DNA from: Apostichopus japonicus
Taxonomy: Eukaryota > Echinodermata > Holothuroidea > Aspidochirotida > Stichopodidae
Assembly (NCBI RefSeq): GCF_037975245.1
Contig: NC_092583.1
Coordinates: 14,921,264 to 14,985,263 of the forward strand
Length of the DNA: 64,000 bases
Direction: 5' to 3'
Shown here: piece after piece, positions 60,687-64,000 of the stretch
Layout of the letters: each line of letters opens with the position of its first letter
Position numbering within the stretch: the first letter of the stretch is position 1
Translations under genes and position numbers: made by a program
Notes under the pieces: model-generated
What the model saw: the letters and a program-made list of their open reading frames with translations, nothing else
The model's database searches: none
Told to the model about the DNA's origin: nothing

Positions 60687-62111
60687 AAAAGCCAGATGCG
60701 CCTGAAAAGCATTCTCCACAAGAGGTGCAAATAACATTTGAGATACCCGAAGAGAAACCTATTGAAGAACAACCAATTGATGAGAAACCTTTGGAAGAAT
60801 TTCCTGAGAGACATAGGGGACCAGCAGAACTACCGGAAGAACAACCCAGTGAGAGTGATGAACCTGATAGGCAACTTGAAGCACCAACAGAAAAGGAAAT
60901 TACAATTGAAGTTCCAGAGGAACAATCACCAGAAGAAGCACTTCCTACTAAACAAGTTCCACTGGAAGACCTTCCTAGAGATGAGCTTCCTGAAGAGGAA
61001 CATCCCATTGAAGATCATCCTGTAGAAGAGCAACCAGACGACACACTTCCTGAAGACTTCCCTGTGGAGGATAAACCTGAAAAAACTTTCCAGGACACTT
61101 TGGAACTGACAGTAGATGAGGAGCCAAGACTACCGCAAGAAATTCAAATTACATTTGATATACCTGAAGAGAGACAACCAGATGTGGAAGAACCCATGGA
61201 AGAGACTCCAGCTGAAGAGCTACCAGTAACCGAGAAGCCATCAGAGCCCATCACAGAAACAACAGAGGTGGTCATTGAAGAAAAGCCTGAACAACCCCAA
61301 GAAGTTGAAATCACTTTTGAAGTTCCAGAAGAAAAGCAACCTGAGGAAGTTTTATTGGAGGAACAACCAGAAGATGATAAGCCAGAGGATGCACTGAGAG
61401 AGACCACCGAGGTCAGAATTAAAAGAGAACCAGAAGCACCTCAAGAAATAGAAATCACTTTTGAAGTCCCCAAAGATGAAACTGTTCAAGAAACTGTGAC
61501 AACTACAGTTACAACAATAACAAAAGAAGAGATTCCAGAAAGCAGAGAGACAACAACTGTGTCCATTGATAAAGGACCAGAGGAACTGATGCCAATAGAG
61601 TTTGAGATTAAGCCAACTGAAGAGACTCCTAAAGAACATACACCTCATGAAGTATCAGAAAAAGAGCTTTTACCAAAAGAGTCATATCCTGATGTTGAAA
61701 TTGAGGTCGTGCTGCCGGAAGAGGATACAAAAGAGAGGACTGAAATTTTCATGGAAAAAGAACCAGAACCTCTTGAACCAATTGAAATTACTGTGGATGT
61801 CACTGAAGAGAAAGAAGAGGACACTATATTCATAGAACTAGTGCAAGAATTGACTGATGTTACTGTCAATATTGGAGATACAGCCACCTTTACATGTCGA
61901 GTGATAGGTTTCCCAAGGCCTACTATCACCTGGTTAATCAATGGTAATCCTTTGAGCGATGAGCGATTCATCTCTGTGTATGAATTGGATGGAATTTGTA
62001 CACTTGTAATCACTGAGGTGATTGAAGAAGATGAGACAGTGTATGAGTTTGTTGCCGCAAATGAAGCAGGAACAGTCACGACAGAAGCAGAACTACTCAT
62101 TCCTGTAGATG
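60687..62111 (+). CDS. TTN: Titin exon 37: PEVK-like stretch plus one Ig domain (type Y)
   Basis: The 475 codons are in phase 1-1. Its start (EKPDAPEKHSPQEVQITFEI) is nearly the same as that of exon 38. It has a single DTLELTVDEEPRLPQ block, then the Thr-rich VQETVTTTVTTITKEEIPE element and a type Y Ig with FTCRVIGFPRP and VYEFVAANEAG. Confidence 0.94.
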
Positions 62112-63258
62112 GTGAGTCATCTTTTATATACCAAGATGCAGTGATGTTACTATTTAATAGTAAAAAGAAAGTGTACCTTTGATTCTCACATCACTTTTTT
62201 CCATATAGTGTATTTTGCTATTCGTGGTATTGTAGCTTTCAAATCGTTCAGATTTGTTTACTTGACATTATCTGTTTCATTTATCTATTTCAAATTACAG
62301 TGATATATATTGCTTGAACCTAAGAGATTCGGTTCTATGTATTCATAAAATGAATAATCATTCCAAAAAGTTCATTATTCTATTTTGGCCAGGAAATGCT
62401 TCATATATCATGCACGCTTATATCTTTTCATTGCATGATTAAGATGGGGACTCACACAGACCTCTCAAAGCTTGGGTTCTTGTGATCACCCAGCTGGTAG
62501 CTAACATTCACTTAACACAAGTATTGCAAAAGTTGTTGCAACTGGTTAGAGTAGCAACAGCCATTGCAAAAACGACAGTAATTGAGTTTGATCCTATCAG
62601 AGTCTATGTACAGCGGCCTCTGTGGATATTGCCATTCCCTCTTTGTCTCCTTCAGCTTGCTCTTACTCTCTCTCTCTGTCTCTCTCTGAATTGGTTGCAT
62701 ACCTTCCTCATCGGGAAGATATTTCTCTCTTTCATATGCTACAACTTGAACATGAACATGAAATTTGTAAATACCTCCAGCTGTTCTTGTTCAGCAAGTG
62801 CCTTGTAGTGCATGTTCTAGTCGTACATAACTGTACAAGTGTGATAAACCGAAAGATGTAATGCTTGTTTATCTTCTTGATTCATCTGTCTTGAAGCATT
62901 TTATTTTTGCATGCAATAAAGATATAAGTTACTCGATCTGTTTTTTTTATTTCTTATGTTGAAGCATAAGCATGTATGAAACTTCACAAATAAATACTTT
63001 TTTCCTGCTTCAATGAAAATAGCTTCTTTCATCATTCTTTTGCTCTTCTTTTAACAACTTCTCCAATCCACTATATCTTTATGCTCTGTAACACAAAGAA
63101 AGGTGCGGCATGAAAGCTACATTTACAGGTTCTGCTTTGAACAGTTAAAAATCCTTGGTATTGATCTGCTACCTCCTATGCCAACCTGCTGGCTGACTGA
63201 TTCATACAACAATCGTGTATTTGGCCATGGACTGAATTCAGTGACTTTGTTCCAACAG
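62112..63258 (+). repeat. Intron 37 (1,147 bp), tandem copy of intron 36
   Basis: Near-identical to intron 36; a CT-dinucleotide run near 62664-62690 accounts for part of the length difference. No gene. Confidence 0.9.
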
Positions 63259-64000
63259 AAAAGCCAGATGCGCCTGAAAAGCATTCTCCACAAGAGGTGC
63301 AAATAACATTTGAGATACCCGAAGAGAAACCTATTGAAGAACAACCAATTGATGAGAAACCTTTGGAAGAATTTCATGAGAGACATAGGGGACCAGCAGA
63401 ACTACCGGAAGAACAACCCAGTGAGAGTGATGAACCTGATAGGCAACTTGAAGCACCAACAGAAAAGGAAATAACAATTGAAGTTCCGGAGGAACAATCA
63501 CCAGAAGAAGCACTTCCTACTAAGAAAGTTCCACTGGAAGACCTTCCTAGAGATGAGCTTCCTGAAGAGGAACATCCCATTGAGGATCATCCTGTAGAAG
63601 AGCAACCAGATGACACACTTCCTGCAGAATTCCCTGTGGAGGATAAACCTGAAGACACTTTCCAGGACACTTTGGAACTGACAGTAGATGAGGAGCCAAG
63701 ACTACCGCAAGAAATTCAAATTACATTTGATATACCTGAAGAGAGCCAACCAGATGTGGAAGAACCCATGGAAGAGACTCCAGCAGAAGGGCTACCAGTA
63801 ACCGAGAAGCCATCAGAGCCCATCACAGAAACAACAGAGGTGGTCATTGAAGAAAAGCCTGAACAAATACATGAAGTTGAAATCAATTTTGAAGTTCCAG
63901 AAGAAACTAAGCCTGAGGAAGTTCTTTTGGAGGAACGTCCCACGGAAGAGCATCCTGTAGAGGAGCAACCAGAAGAAACATTTCCTGAAGAGTTTCCTGC
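63259..64000 (+). CDS. TTN: Titin exon 38 (cut by the window edge): PEVK-like stretch
   Basis: At least 247 codons are open to the window end. It begins like exon 37, but its sequence near 63930-64000 (EERPTEEHPVEEQPEETFPE) matches the segment of exon 36 that leads into the second 363-bp copy. The complete exon is therefore expected to carry the duplication and end in another type Y Ig beyond the window. Confidence 0.92.

Larger units (their letters stand above)
1..64000 (+). other. TTN: Titin (connectin) gene, internal part; 38 exons, both ends outside the window
   Basis: All supported coding sequence belongs to one + strand gene. The exons encode 24 complete I-set Ig domains, recognisable by the W-Y/F-K-N/D-G motif after strand C, D-x-G/A-x-Y before strand F, and N-x-A/P-G-T/x after it. 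The first seven match vertebrate titin Z3-Z9 in order and in their linkers (my recollection of the human protein, not an alignment). The later half is PEVK-like. In vertebrates titin spans half a sarcomere, acting as ruler and spring. Upstream Z1, Z2 and Z-repeats and downstream I-band, A-band, FN3 and kinase parts must lie outside. Exon boundaries come from GT-AG sites and phase continuity; all 37 junctions keep one frame. Transcript data could alter which exons are used. Confidence 0.93.

Overview
The window is animal nuclear DNA carrying the middle of one very large gene on the + strand. It contains 38 consecutive coding exons. Every junction I could place is GT-AG, and the reading phase is consistent from position 79 to the right edge. 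The protein is a titin (connectin) homologue, the elastic giant that runs from the sarcomere Z-disc to the M-line. No FN3 domain, kinase domain, start codon or final stop codon lies in the window, so both gene ends are outside it. The AT-rich long introns, tandem repeats and hAT-type MITEs suggest an invertebrate. The Z-disc-edge domain order resembles chordate titin far more than insect Sallimus, which points to an invertebrate deuterostome (echinoderm, hemichordate or cephalochordate). The phylum is an inference at low confidence.

Region 1 (79-18,722, exons 1-21) encodes seven Ig domains. They match vertebrate Z3, Z4, Z5, Z6, Z7, Z8 and Z9 in order and in linker motifs (comparison from memory, not from a search). 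Between Z4 and Z5 lie four small exons, each carrying an F-E-x-R-L-L-x-E helix-like motif; vertebrate titin, as I recall it, has one. Region 2 (19,664-23,146, exon 22) is a single 3.5 kb exon for a very acidic, Ser-rich, probably disordered insert ending in an Ig domain. It has a nearby read-through stop and a possible poly(A) signal, so it could also be an alternative 3' end. Region 3 (24,246-41,830, exons 23-31) holds six more Ig domains, the first resembling I1, joined by linkers rich in Pro or Ser/Thr. Two introns of more than 5 kb interrupt it.

Region 4 (42,661-64,000, exons 32-38) is the elastic part. Exon 32 is 7,710 bp. It encodes three Ig domains, a linker of Ser-Asp/Arg-Lys-Thr repeats, a fourth Ig, about 1.3 kaa of Pro-Glu-Val-rich repeats (seven copies 195-198 bp apart) and a fifth Ig. 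Exons 33-37 each encode a PEVK-like stretch followed by one Ig domain, and exon 38 starts another. Exons 32-37 are phase 1-1 with lengths divisible by three, so any could be skipped or duplicated without a frameshift. Exons 36-38 and their introns are recent tandem copies.

Together the exons describe a molecule anchored at the Z-disc edge and continuing into a segmented spring in which PEVK-like chains alternate with single Ig domains. The non-coding rest is introns with two hAT-type MITEs, a tRNA-derived SINE-like piece, several tandem repeats and no other gene I can support.
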